Source: Hofstenia miamia (taxonomy: Eukaryota > Xenacoelomorpha > Acoela). From it: a stretch of 64,000 bases of DNA. A model generated the notes under the pieces. It had not been told where the DNA came from. It saw only the letters and a list, made by a program, of their open reading frames with translations, and made no database searches. A program made the translations under genes and the position numbers. Location: the NCBI GenBank assembly GCA_004352715.1, contig SCFE01000018.1:897818-961817 (forward strand), written 5' to 3'. Below are positions 35,816 to 47,909 of the stretch, piece by piece; position 1 is the first letter of the stretch, and every line of letters starts with the position of its first letter.

Positions 35816-38800
35816 GTAAGTAGCGGTTTATTCATAGATGGTTTCATTGCAAATTCATTCATTTCTATATAAAACCTAGGGCAGTTGCGCTACTTTACTT
35901 TCAACTAAATCAAACATGTCAGGGGATTCAAGATATTGATTTGAAATCATCTTTCAATATTCCTTTATAAATTTTGTATTATTATAGAATATCTAAATAC
36001 ATCATGCTTAATGACATCATCATAATCAGCATCGAACTCAAAATATGAATATACAAATGTATTACAAAGATGTATAAAGATATTCATACTTATGAATGAT
36101 TTTTAAAGTTCAATTCACAGCCTGCACCTTAAATGCCACAAGTCTGAATGTCTAATATATTGACATTTTCTACTGGCCAAGGCTAAAAACGAACTAAAAC
36201 CATTGAAAACAACGTTTGATAGGTCTAAACATGTATTTTTTCAAAAAATGATTTTAAGGGTACATATTCCAGCCAGTATTTCACAGCTTAGATACAACCT
36301 GATGATAACGTTTTCGTTCTTGAGGGCAAACTATTTGTAAGCTGCATTATATATATATATATATATATATANNNNNNNNNNNNNNNNNNNNNNNNNNNNN
36401 NNNNNNNNNNNNNNNNNNNNNNNNNNNNNNNNNNNNNNNNNNNNNNNNNNNNNNNNNNNNNNNNNNNNNNNNNNNNNNNNNNNNNNNNNNNNNNNNNNNN
36501 NNNNNNNNNNNNNNNNNNNNNNNNNNNNNNNNNNNNNTATATATATATATAAGGAGAAATAACTTCACCACGGTTTTGGTAATAAAAAGATCAAGCATAT
36601 TTGCTATAAAACAAGTTTGAAACTGCATTATGTATTTTTACCCAACTCTGTATTAGAACCTTGATAAAACTAAAATATATACCAGAGATGTAGCTGGAAT
36701 TTTTCTTTAAGACAGGCTATCATTTTCTCATAGGTTAATCGAATGTTTTTTGTGCAAATTGGTCCATTAGTCTTTGTTACTGCCTGACACTACCTCAGAT
36801 GTTTTTCACAAATTTGAATAGATTTAGTTTTAACTTTGCAAATTTATTGAAAAAGCTGCTTTGTATCAAACATAACACCGTATATTAAATGTATAGAATA
36901 GATTTAGAATTCCACATTTAATTTGTTTGCCTCTTAAAATGTTTTAAATGAAAACTCTATTATACACATTTAACCTTGAAAGTCGTTAAACGTCCTTGTG
37001 ATTAATAGGAAAATTGAGTGTAAATTAATTAAAACGTATCCGATACTCTATTTAATATTCCTACAGCGCTTAGAGCACTATGGGACATTACAATCCAAAT
37101 CGATTAAACTGTGCACGTTTCTTAATGGCTTTGACAGGTGTTCAAAGTTTTAACATCATATCCATATCATTACAAAGTGATAGAGGGAAAGATATTGATT
37201 CGAGAATAATTATAAATTAGTTTGTTGTACCATGTGATGAATTAATGTGGTATGTCATTAAAGCTTTTTTTGAAACAATTGTTAACATGTATTGTGTTGG
37301 GTCACACTCAAATGATTTCGATAGTTGGTCATTTTTTCCACCGATGAAAAGTATGCATTCCCTAGCAAGGTGTTAATAGACATTTAGGCTGACAATGTCG
37401 TAAGTGATGTTGTTTAAATGTTAGATCTAAATGTGAATTGTGATTTTCTTACTTTCGATTATTGAAGTTCGCGCAGGCAGAATTTTATTTCGGTAGGAGT
37501 ACAAAATAGAAAACACATTTTTGATTTTATCATTTTAACGAGTCCTTAGCTTGGGAATTAACAATCTAAGTAATTTCATACAGTTTTAAGTTGAGATGAT
37601 AAAATATTTACACGTGCCCAATTGCCTGTGTCTATGGTACCATTTAATTGATTTATTTAACTAAATACCAACAATTTTAATCTTTTTTGGTTCGAGTTGA
37701 TGAGCATGTTAGAAATGAGCTCATTATGAACATAATATTTGTAAAGAATGAAATGGAAAATTGTATAAAACTTCGTCTATATGACTTCTTTTGTTGCATT
37801 GTTTGAAATATTATCCAATTAAGTAAAACTGTCTGACACGAGTTGAAATGATAGTTTCTCTTCTGCCATCAGTTCATGAATTCGACGTCACAATGCAGTT
37901 TGCTAATAGAATGTTTATTTCTTGTAACAACAAAGCTTTCTGAAAAATATTAAAACGATTTAATTGGTTAAGTATTTTTCACTACATTTCCCTTTTTAAA
38001 GAGATGCGAAAAATACATTGAGAGTATATTCCCGATGCTATTACTTCAAAGCCCAGTAACCACCTTTATCACAATTGTTTTCTCATCAAATTTGAAAAGT
38101 TTTCTTCTGCCATAAACAACTAATTGCTTCTGATATTTGAGGATAACTATTTACTACAGGTTTGCATTTTTCAATGATTTCTTCTTTAAAACAGCTTACG
38201 TTTCCCACTTTCAAAGGCAGCATTTTTTCATTAATTTACATCAACTATCAAACTTTTTTATAAAGAAGCTTAATTAAAATTATAGAGTATAGTAGCTTTA
38301 ATTTGTAAACAAGCAACATTTAACTACTTCTATATTTTACCAGTTTGCTTTTAAACATCATTAAATTGGAATGTTGTTCAACAACCAGGCGTTTCTAGTG
38401 AAGAACTTAGAATTATATATTTATGTTCTTTTCTCCTTATTTGATGATGTATTAATGTTTTACAATTTTCTTTAATCATTTTATTTACCAAGTGCTAAAT
38501 GCTTTTTATTGAAGGTCTTAGTAAACATTAATAATTATCACTAGTAAGGTCTACATGACGTTTTACAGAATTATTTTATAATGAAATCAAAATTTTGTCT
38601 TTTATTATTAACATGAAGAGTATTTAATGATTGTAAAAATATCCAATTGTGAGTAGGCACGCGAAAGTTTTGTTGGTCCGGTTGATTTTCTATGTTCAAA
38701 TTTCTTCAATGTTCGAAGGATGATTGACCTTAACTTTGCCCCTTCATTTGATTTTTTTCTTTCATCAGCATTATGTTATAAATTGAAACATAACGTGATA

Positions 38801-38837
38801 TATTTAGACCTCAATCAACTGTTTGTTACTGCTGTTG
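35816..38837. other. Upstream region of the Sema exon, with gap
   Basis: AT-rich and without recognised features apart from TA repeats at about 36347-36371 and 36538-36551 on both sides of the 166-N gap. It would be intron 1 if the candidate exon at 35736 is real; otherwise it is 5' flanking sequence. Confidence 0.4.
36372..36537. other. Assembly gap (166 N)
   Basis: N run inside a TA dinucleotide repeat. Confidence 0.99.
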
Positions 38838-40252
38838 ATGGAATCCATCGTATTCTGCAGCTGCCTATATAACTTCACATATTCAATTTTCGATCCCTCC
38901 CTGCGACCACTTGGTGGGAAGATATATTTCCAAGACTCGTTCATTGAATCCTTAAAAATATTTAAGGGAAACACCGAAGATAGTAACTTCTTCACAGAGA
39001 TTTACACCCTTCCACCATATGTGTTAATTGGAAATAAAAATAAACTACACTGGTTGAAAGTCGGAACATTTGAGGAGTTTCAAGGTGTCACTTTAGAGAA
39101 AGGTTACGACGACAGATGCAAAATTCCTCTGCAAGAAAATCTTTGTTATAATTATGTCACAATGATTATGAAAAATTCTTCGAATTCCATTATCATATGT
39201 GCGACGAACAGTCTAAATCCAACTTGTTACAATATTTGGTGCAACAACCCCGAAGTTGACATTGAAAGTTGTTTTGATCTATCAGAGCCTAAAGAATTTT
39301 CCAAGGATTCTGTTGGCTACATTAAACTACCGGAAGACCCCAACGAGGGATACATCTATAAACTTCACAGAGGTATGTTGATAACCGCTGGCGCCTCAAT
39401 AACAACCAAAGGAATTATCAAAAGAATCAGCAGATTTGGAGTGAAAAGACCAATTAAAGGCAAATTGAACGAAATGGACCCACGTACAAATTTTACATTT
39501 GCGTTTTCTTATAGTCGTTTGGTTTTCTTCACATTTTCTGAATTGGATGTGGATACTAAATCCATACAGTCGCGAATTGGACATGTGTGCATTGATGACA
39601 ATGGTGCGAATCCAGCAAAACTAGATATCAGAGAACCAAAGTGGACATCGTTCATTAAAGCCCGCTTAAATTGTTCAATTCCAGGGAAATTTCCCTTTTA
39701 TTTTAATGAGATCGCCTCAGCCTTCTTCCTGGAAAACAGAAATATTGTAACACTATTTGGCGTGTTTAACACCCCATTGAATAGTATTCACGGCGGGGCG
39801 TTATGTGCCTATGAAATTCAAAAGATAACTCGAGCTTTAGAAGTTGCCAAACCCTCTAGTGATTACAACTCATTCTCTTGTACTAACACATCCCAATCTA
39901 TGGAATCAGACGATGTCAAACACATTCGAAGTAATCCCTTAACCGATAAAGCTGTAGAGATGCTTACCGGCAAACCTTTATTCACATTGACATCATATGT
40001 TCATTTCACTAAAATCGTGGTGAAATACCTCGAAGACAATGTTTGCTTAATTTTCATTGGTAGTACATCAGGAAAGCTATATAAATTGGCTTTCTCTAAC
40101 CCGGTTGTTAAATGGATCGATGAGATTCAAGTTTTACCTGTTGGTACACCGATCACCAAATTGCATATTTTCGAAAAAAATGTTTTGGTTGTCTCACGTG
40201 AACAAATTGTACGTGTTCCTATCCAACGTTGTCATTCCTATACGACCTGCAG
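38838..40252 (+). CDS. Semaphorin, Sema-domain exon
   Basis: One uninterrupted exon encodes a complete Sema beta-propeller, the domain with which semaphorins bind plexin receptors at the cell surface in axon and cell guidance. Recognisable blocks (residues from the ATG at 38838): PPYVLIGNKNKLHWL near 50-65; NLCYNYV and IIICATNSLNPTC near 100-125; GYIKLPEDPNEG near 165; GIIKRISRFG near 190; then the most diagnostic stretch RIGHVCIDDNGA, KWTSFIKARLNCSIPG, FPFYFNEI and LFGVFNTPLNSIHGGALCAY at about 245-330; FIGSTSGKLYKLAF near 405; and VPIQRC at the end, where the PSI module begins. Several NXS/T sites fit a secreted protein. The donor is GCAG|GTAATT at 40253. The start is unsure: ATG 38838, or an upstream exon joined at 38808 (phase 0, after ttag) or at 38861 (phase 2, after ctgcag). 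An in-frame TAG at 38805 limits any unspliced extension. Subclass cannot be decided. Confidence 0.93.
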
Positions 40253-41062
40253 GTAATTATAATTGATAAGCATGACAATATATCATTAAAAAATTACAGT
40301 TTGGATTATAATTTATTTCATTATGGAAAACATAATATAGTTCATCTAAATCTGTTATTAATGTGAAATGTAATGTCATGTCTCGTATTTTTAAATAAAT
40401 GTTTTTAATTGTATGTTGCCAAACATATAAAGCGTTAAATCCAAGTAAGACACTACTGGATTTTAACCCATCCCCAAATGTTTGAATGATAATAATGATA
40501 TAAGCTTGTAAATTTACCTTAATATTAACTTAAATGAATCATTTGGAATCTATCCCCAGGTGAACTACCGTCAATGTTTGATTGCTTATGTCGCCAATTA
40601 GTTTTGTCATTAGGATATAATGGTTTATAAATCAGAATTATAGTTAAGGAATCTTACATGCTCAATCACACCTAAGAACATGCTTGCAAATGCTCCATCA
40701 TTTCTATATTCGCTTCTGTTATTATAATAGGTTAGTTCGTATGTATACACGCTATTAGCTATTAAACCACTGCTGCTTTAACAGCGTAGAACTTCATTTA
40801 TTTAGAAATAATTTGAATTTGATAAATGCTTCCATTTTCTAAAAATATAATAATTTGCTAAATTTTCTTAAATGCATTGCGAGCAAATTTTATGTAAATA
40901 CTTCCTCTTCTGCTTTTTCAATCCTGTCAACGTTGATGTGTTATGATGTTACTGGGTGGCGCTATCCAATATTAAATGTCAAATTGCTTTCTATTTGCAT
41001 CCCATATATTTTAACACTATTTTGTTTAGTTTTTGCATATTAACTAACGTTTCTAAATTTAG
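40253..41062 (+). other. Semaphorin intron after the Sema exon
   Basis: 810 bp, AT-rich, GT...AG bounded, with nothing else recognised. A 62-codon frame inside (40855-41043) is not supported. Confidence 0.7.
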
Positions 41063-41128
41063 TCAATGCATGAGGTCGCAAGACCCGTCTTGTCAGTGGA
41101 ACGTTATAGCAAAAGAATGCCAAGTTAC
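41063..41128 (+). CDS. Semaphorin PSI exon 1
   Basis: 66 nt between acceptor aaatttag (AG at 41061-41062) and donor TTAC|GTAAGT (GT at 41129). Joined to the Sema exon (which leaves AG, completed by T to give Ser) it reads SQCMRSQDPSCQWNVIAKEC then QVT. With the preceding CHSYTTC this gives C-x5-C-x2-C-x7-C-x-W-x7-C, the plexin-semaphorin-integrin (PSI) cysteine pattern, including the DP.C.W core. It ends in phase 2. Confidence 0.9.
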
Positions 41129-43573
41129 GTAAGTATTTTCAATGCCCACACTCAACCTGTCAAAGAAAACACTTTGTGCCAAATTTGTTTCATTGAAACA
41201 TCTTGACGCAAAGTTTATTGTTTCTTTTTGACTAGATTATCAAAATAACAAACATGGTTTCTACAAGCTCTATTGATTTGCTTGAAACCTTTTGCAAACC
41301 TATCTTAAGTTGAATGGCTTATTCTGTGCACATAGTTCACGATTTAGCCATCGATATTTTCAATACTTGAAATCAATTACTTGAGTTATACATCTATGAT
41401 ACCTGGTTAGGTTGGCGCCAAAGGTAGTGATTTCACCCTCCGTATTTGCGCGTAAGTTTTATTGGGCACGGAATATAATCAGGTGGGTGTTTGGGGGAGG
41501 GGGTGGTGGTGGTGGTGGTTCGAAACCCCCTCCCCACCATTCAATAAACGTCACAAATGTATGGGTATCCCTAGATTCTATAATCAATAGGTGTAGGGAC
41601 TAAAGTTGACCTGTGAAATAAAACCTACCAATGAACGGCAGAAAAATGAAATCAAAACACAAAAATAAATGAATTTCTATTTCTAATATTCTGTTTCCCA
41701 AGCGTTATTCTCATTGTAAAATTCAATCAAATGAAAAATGCCTACTATTTCCCATTGTAGTAAGCCAACACTAGTTGTTTTCTTGCACATGTTTAATTCA
41801 TTCCAAAAATACAACAATGAGTCATTCTTTTGTAAAGACAGGTTGGGACATGGGATCATAGTTGTAAAACTGGTCGGGTCGGATTGACAATTGACAATGT
41901 TTAAATCAGGTTGAATTTGAAATTATTATATTTTTCTAAATATTCAAATATAGTTCATATTTAAATGAAATTCATATACATGTAAATGTAAATGATATTT
42001 GTGTTATTGAAGCATTTATATAAAAAAATTATTACAAATTATTTATACAATCAGAGGGTGATTTTTCTCCAGGTGAACTGACGCTCACATATTCCAAAAA
42101 AGTTTTATTTATGCTTATAAATTTACATTCACTAGAAATTTTTCTAACAAGTTGCATAAGTTTTTTAATGTGGTCATAATTCATTGCTCCAACTCCTTGC
42201 ATTATGTTCGACTCCACTGACATACTTTGCCCCCATAAACCATGTACACTATTGGATTGATGGAAGATTAGAATGTGATAATCATCAGTAAGAAACTGGC
42301 GATTTGATGAGTTTTTCGTAAAAAATCATGGTTGAGTGGGGATAGGGATAAGGATGTTGAAGTTGGACCCACGTTTAAATCTAGGAACTGGTTCATAAAA
42401 CCATCTACGTTGAGATCATTGAATAACACTTAATGATAATGCATAGACGCAATACGCAAATACTTGTTCAGATGTTGTTATAGCAGTGTGATCAAGAAAG
42501 TCAATAATGTAAATGTGGATTCCACTTTGTTATAAGTTCTTACTAGTGATGGCATGGTAGCATTATACATTGCAGTTGCAATTTTTCAATGTTGATATCG
42601 CCTTCTTCTTCATATGGACTTACTTATGCCCATTCAATGTGATCAAGGACATTTTATTTGCAAAGGTTCTTGATCATGTTAATTCTATCTATTGATTTCT
42701 TCATTGATAAAAATAGGAAGATAAACAGATCATGTTGGATGCATTCAGAAGATAAGATACCCTTCAGTTTCAATTATTTCTAGTGGGGGCTTTCTGAATT
42801 GTTTTGAAGACAATTAGTTACTTCTTTCTACACCATATATGGGCTATAAACGAAAATAATATTGTAATATTGATAGTTGACAAAGCCTTGTTACCATTAT
42901 CCTGATCTTAATGATAATATGAATTGGATTAATCGAGTTCATATTCGGATATCGGTTTTTTTATATTATGGAAATTCGATCGATTTTACAAAATTTATTT
43001 TTCGATTATTCTGCTGCTGCATCTCACTGCTCAGGGATTATTGCATCACTGCATTAACATATTCGCCTTCACGCTTTCCATAATTTGCATTTGGCAACTA
43101 CGAAACAATTAGCAATATGATTGCGACACTCCTTCTTTGATTTGCATGCAGTGTTCCATACGTTTTTACAAATTTGAAAGAAGCGAAATTGCTATGAAAT
43201 TGTTTTTTATAAGAATTTTTCTTTTTATTATCCGAAATTGCTTTCCTTTAATCACAGATGTGTAGATAAAAAACTGTTATTGGAGAAAAAATAAGTTAGG
43301 CATTGGGAGTGAGGTACCACCTCACTATGGTCAGGGCTGGGCTAAGCCTTGAATTAGGATGTAATTGTTTGACTTAGGTATGAAAATATTTACACGAAAA
43401 AATAAACACGTTTTTGTCTTTGAAAAGAGGATTTCTCAATTTGTTGTGTAAGTAACACGCCACATCATTCCATTTGAGAATTTGTGTAAATAAACCATCG
43501 GAATTATGAGGAAAGGGATTTTGTTTGTTATCGTTGGAGCGCACTTTAAAGAAGTAATGTTGTTGTTTTTAGA
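41129..43573 (+). other. Semaphorin intron within the PSI module
   Basis: About 2.4 kb. It contains a G-rich tract at 41483-41520 followed by a complementary C-rich stretch to about 41537, and a fragment near 41870 (gtcgggtcgg) that recalls the ends of the 1.5-kb hAT-like element. A minus-strand frame of 63 codons (42032-42223) is unassigned. Confidence 0.6.
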
Positions 43574-43647
43574 GACGTGAAGCAGTCAGCGTTTGGTAAA
43601 AGTGTTTCGGAGTATTGCAAAGTCACTGAGGAGCCCTCGATACCTCG
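43574..43647 (+). CDS. Semaphorin PSI exon 2
   Basis: 74 nt between acceptor gtttttag (AG at 43572-43573) and donor CCTC|GTAAGT (GT at 43648). It takes phase 2 and gives TDVKQSAFGKSVSEYCKVTE then EPSIP, which supplies the last cysteine of the PSI module (EYC). The alternative acceptor two bases later would give an early stop, which fixes the start. It ends in phase 1. Confidence 0.85.
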
Positions 43648-44135
43648 TAAGTTCTCTCCTGCATTTTAATTAATGTTTAGCAACCGTCAAAATTTAAATT
43701 TATACCTGATATTTTATTCATATTTATTAATGATCAAAAGTATATTTTAGTTGATACATAACTTTTAGAAGTGCGCTTCCTAACGAAAAGTGCATACTAG
43801 GGCTGCTAAAAAATTAATTTTTATTTAATTAAAAAACTTTTTCTTAAAAATCCATTAAAAGAAATGCCATGAATGAAAAATCACTTACAACTATTAGTAG
43901 AAAATAAATACATTATTTTTTAATATAAATTGTTCAATTTTTTGTGAAGAGTGTTATTAAAGTGACCCATAGCTCATAGCCTACTTAAAATAGCTCTGAG
44001 TGACCATATGTTTTTACAATTATTATATTGATTCACACTGCAGTGACAAATGTGAAACCATATGTTTAGCAAATGAAGCCCTATCAAATTGAAGATGTTC
44101 AAGTGAGCGTTGTAATATATTCACGTAAATACACG

Positions 44136-44340
44136 TGCTGCAACTTGACACGCAAGAGCGAAGACGGGAGAAATGTCGGAGGGAAAAAATTTGTTTTTGT
44201 ATTTTTGAAGAAGTGTTCTCAAAAGCTGGCTCTACTTCTAAAACCACAGTTTTCTATGTTTTTATGTTGTTGTCATCTTCATTGTGCTGGCTGCCCTTCT
44301 ATTTTACTTACGTGGCGTTCAAAATTACAAAATACATATG
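44136..44340 (+). repeat. Duplicate of 44362-44566 around a 21-N gap
   Basis: 205 bp are repeated without visible difference at an offset of 226, separated by N at 44341-44361. This is almost certainly a gap-closure artefact, so only one copy should be counted. Confidence 0.9.
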
Positions 44341-44345
44341 NNNNN
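44210..44345 (+). pseudogene. Membrane-anchor-like coding segment, frameshifted (inverted paralogue of 47910-48003)
   Basis: The + strand reads LALLLKPQFSMF and, after a one-base frameshift, a hydrophobic run ending IVLAALLFYLRG. It matches MLALLIKPRFLMF and the hydrophobic run of the minus-strand segment at 47910-48003, and DNA similarity continues downstream to about 44640 (cttaagagaaccag, ttgcaataactgcaaca). The ATG of the other copy is AAG-like here and the donor-like GGTAAAA is changed. It therefore looks like a decayed copy of a first coding exon. Confidence 0.5.
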
Positions 44346-45094
44346 NNNNNNNNNNNNNNNNTGCTGCAACTTGACACGCAAGAGCGAAGACGGGAGAAAT
44401 GTCGGAGGGAAAAAATTTGTTTTTGTATTTTTGAAGAAGTGTTCTCAAAAGCTGGCTCTACTTCTAAAACCACAGTTTTCTATGTTTTTATGTTGTTGTC
44501 ATCTTCATTGTGCTGGCTGCCCTTCTATTTTACTTACGTGGCGTTCAAAATTACAAAATACATATGTGATCCATACTTGGTAGAAAGATGGCTTTGATCT
44601 TAAGAGAACCAGATTTGTATATGCTGCATGAGACTTTTTGCAATAACTGCAACATAAATTAAGTTATTTTCCGTCAGCTTAATTTTAAATCAGTTTTCTG
44701 GACCATAAAAGCTAACTAGCTGATGATAAGCTTTCGCTTCAGAAGTTGGATCTGGAATCACAAATTTCCTCTTAATATCATAGATTACTTATTAAGCAAT
44801 TTATGATACTATCATAAATGACGCTGTTTCTTACTTTCAAAATTTTGTCAAATTTTGTAAAGATTGATCTGAATCACAAAACGTAGCCAATAATATAATT
44901 TCATGATGTGCAAAAAGCATTATTTTTAGGACAATCAAACCAATTTCACTAACTTGTTCTTCTGGAAAACGTTTAAATCTGAGAATTTTATTAAAGAAAT
45001 TATAAGGGCCATCTGATAATTTATGTACAACTTAATTTGGAACCATTAAGGAAAGTACTTTTTGATGCAGAATTTTGAAAGAGTTGTCAAACTA

Positions 45095-46107
45095 CAGCGT
45101 ACCCCGTAAATAACGTCCAATTTTGACCTAACAAAGACAACAACAAAAGCAGCTTGGAGCAAATTTTTTTATTCTGAAAAAGTTAAAACAATAACTTGAA
45201 AGTTCACAACGAGTGCTGAAAAGGTCCTCCTTTTTCTCGTAGCACAGTTTTCAGTCGAGGGATCAAAGTATCAATGGCGGCTGCCATCACTTCAAACCAG
45301 TTCGAACTAGTTCTTCACTGGTTTGTGATGGACTGCGATGATAAACCATATCCTCCAATTGTCTCCAAAGCCAATAACAGCATGTATTTAGCTCTGTAGA
45401 ACGAGGAGGCCTGAAATATTTCAAATGTCTGCTGATAACGCGATTATCACCAAATTGATTCGGCAAAAATTGCTTCACACCGTTAAAATGTGGGCAGGTG
45501 CAGCTTGAAAATTGTTGAGTGGACTCTCCGATTCCTCCTCAATTCTGGAAAAAGGCGGCCTCTCAGCATGGCAAGATAACGTTCTCCATTCACAATGTCA
45601 TGGAAGAAAATGGTCGAACAGAGAAATGCTTGGAGACACACATCCAAACAGTTACCTTCTCCGAATGAAAGGGCTTTGTGTAAAAAGCGTGTGGTTTTTC
45701 TGCAAACATAATAACGCAAATCTTCCACATCTGCACATCGTTCGTCTTCCAAGGATGAGCGTCCTAATTTCATCTGGTCAAGAACACTGCTTGTGCATTC
45801 GAATTTATCCACCAGTATTTTGATGTTTTGTGTGGTGAATGGATCTTTGATTAATCCACGTTGTTGCTTAAATTTTAGTAGCGCGGCAGTTGCATTTTTA
45901 CCACTTGTATAGTAGCATTTGTGGATGAGAATTCTGTATTCGATAGCAATAGTGTTCATGACTGAAATACAAAAAGAGATAAAAAATTTTGCAGACACTA
46001 AATATTCCTTCCTTATATATTTTACAAAATACAATGTTATACAATTATTCTTATTGGCTGATGAGAAATAAACAAATTTAATTGTAAGTTACTTATGAGA
46101 TACCCTG
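45095..46107 (-). mobile_element. Mariner-type element with inactivated transposase
   Basis: Imperfect 28-bp terminal inverted repeats start CAGCGTACCCCGTAAATAAC (45095) and, on the other strand from 46107, CAGGGTATCTCATAAGTAAC. TA lies at both flanks (45093-45094, 46108-46109), the target of Tc1/mariner elements. The minus strand encodes a transposase in pieces: IEYRILIHKCYYTSGKNATA with LIKDPFTTQNIKILVDKF (N-terminal helix-turn-helix), FFHDIVNGERYLAMLRGRLF with RRVHSTIF (before the second catalytic Asp), and PPRSTELNTCCYWLWRQLED (third catalytic region, with Asp lost). A central part with the first Asp is deleted. It lies in a semaphorin intron, antisense to the gene. Confidence 0.85.
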
Positions 46108-46988
46108 TATTTGGAGGTTTTTCAAATGATACATAGTATCGTAGAAGTCTGCAGCCTGGGGTGATCAAACATGAGTGGATGATGGAACCAACTTCAAGCA
46201 TGCTTAGATTATCATCCACTTCCTACTATTTTAACCAGAAAAGTTCTAAAATGCTGGCTTGCTCGTAGATCTGTTAGAACGTCATTTGGGAGTTTTGAAA
46301 ACTTAAAGTTAGATATGGAATGAAAGTTAGCAATTCCACTGTCAGAAATATTGCTCTGTGAGTCACGTTCATTTCCTATTGGTACAGAAAAAGAGTCTCG
46401 TATTGCCATCAAGAGCTCTTAATATATGTTGAAGTGGAAGCTCATGCAGTGCAATAAGCATATAACCCATTATAATGGTTTATGTAGCATTATTTCCAAA
46501 TGTGCAATGCATCCATTTGTATGCAATTTTCTTTCTTTAATTGGTTCAAAAATATTTTTAGCAATTGTCACGCCTTTTCAATTTTCTGGAGAAACGTGTG
46601 TCAGATAGAACTCGCGAGGTTCTCCAACAATGACATTGTGTTCTTGCAATTCTGTAGCCATGTAAGTTTTATGAGAAGATCCTGTTCGCAACACCAATTA
46701 AAAAATCCCCAGACGGCATTGATTTGCCAAACAGATAGAGTCCGCAGGGGTTGAATCGCTTAAACTTCAGATGCCTGTTTGAGTTCACTATATTTATCCA
46801 CACATGGTTAAATATTCGATGAAAATTGAATTTTGCAAGGACAATTTTGTGAGAATCTTTAAGAAAAACCTGAAATCTCTCTGAGCACTTCTGCTGTAGA
46901 CAGGTTGCTGGTATGTGGAAGCAGGTATAAAATATTAACTTTGTTAGCAACACAACGTTCAAGCCCTCAATTCCCATGTGAAACTCAC

Positions 46989-47017
46989 GTCCATCCATGA
47001 TCAGAAAACCATTCTCC
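46989..47017 (-). CDS. Candidate small antisense exon
   Basis: 29 nt on the minus strand between acceptor tatcgcag and a consensus donor GGAC|GTGAGT. It accepts phase 2 from the candidate at 47161-47300 and reads RENGFLIMDG. Protein family unknown. The support is only the splice consensus and phase match, which can occur by chance. Confidence 0.18.
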
Positions 47018-47160
47018 CTGCGATAATTGCGTAGACAACTTTACAACTCGAACATATTTTTTATATATAACCCGTTTTCGAAGTGTGCAATTTGATAATT
47101 GACACTGTCCAGAGAATTTGCTCCCTAAAATTTTGAAAACGGCGGTAGAAATTCACTCAC

Positions 47161-47300
47161 CGCGTTTGTGCATGGTAACAAGGTAGTCGTACAGCATCAG
47201 CCAGCCTAATATGCTTGTTCTGGATCGCTCTTGCAGTCTGTGTTAAGGCCTGCCTGCCATAGCTGCCTTGATTCGTCTTATTCTTGTGCGGAGCAATCGA
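47161..47300 (-). CDS. Candidate antisense exon of unknown gene
   Basis: A 140-nt minus-strand open segment, clearly less AT-rich than its surroundings, ends at the consensus donor CGCG|GTGAGT in phase 2. It contains QGSYGRQALTQTARAIQNKH and then IRLADAVRLPCYHAQT; the other two frames are closed. I do not recognise the family. The true acceptor is unclear: possible AGs within the segment have weak context. It may be an exon of a gene nested in the semaphorin intron, or a scrap of an unknown element. Confidence 0.25.
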
Positions 47301-47595
47301 TTACGTAAATGTTTGCAAATTACAAAATAGATATTGAAATTTAAAGGAAACTTTAAGAGCTATCTTGACAAGGGAATTAAGGGAACCTGGGAAAGTTTAC
47401 GTGGGTTTTCTTAGTTTTTTAAGCTCTACAAAATGGTGTACAGCATGACGATACAGATTTAAAATTGGAGGCTATTATTATGTAATAATAGTTACAATAT
47501 TTAGTGGAATCTTAACACGTTCTTTTAGACTTTGTACGAGAACCTAAATGAATAAATCCAAAAAAATTGTTTCACGTGGAACTGGTCAGCGCATA

Positions 47596-47645
47596 CAATC
47601 TGATATATAAATATATATACATATATATATGTATATATATATATA
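47596..47645. repeat. TA-rich repeat
   Basis: Imperfect (TA)n tract with interspersed cata/gtata units. Confidence 0.8.
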
Positions 47646-47909
47646 GATAGTCCCGAATGTGTTAGCTGAAATTGTCGAATCGTAATAGAAATGTATACGA
47701 ACATTTTCAACTAGGCAATTCAGCACCTAATCTTTAAAAAAACTCTAAGATCAGAAATGAAAAAAAATTGATTTAAAATTTAACCTCATTTCTGTTGCAG
47801 TAATTGCAAAAACTCTTACAGTTACCTTGATGTTTCTGGTTCTCTTAAGACCAAAGCTATTTTTCTACAATAGATAGATCCAAAGTTAACGTGGATTTTG
47901 AAATTTTAC

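Noticed and set aside
44073-44597. 174-codon + strand frame across the 21-N gap
   Set aside because: The two halves are the same sequence duplicated around the gap and the frame is stitched through N.
47161-47300. Ribosomal RNA-like string ggtaacaaggta on the + strand
   Set aside because: It recalls the end of small-subunit rRNA, but nothing on either side matches rRNA, and the minus strand is an open frame with a donor.
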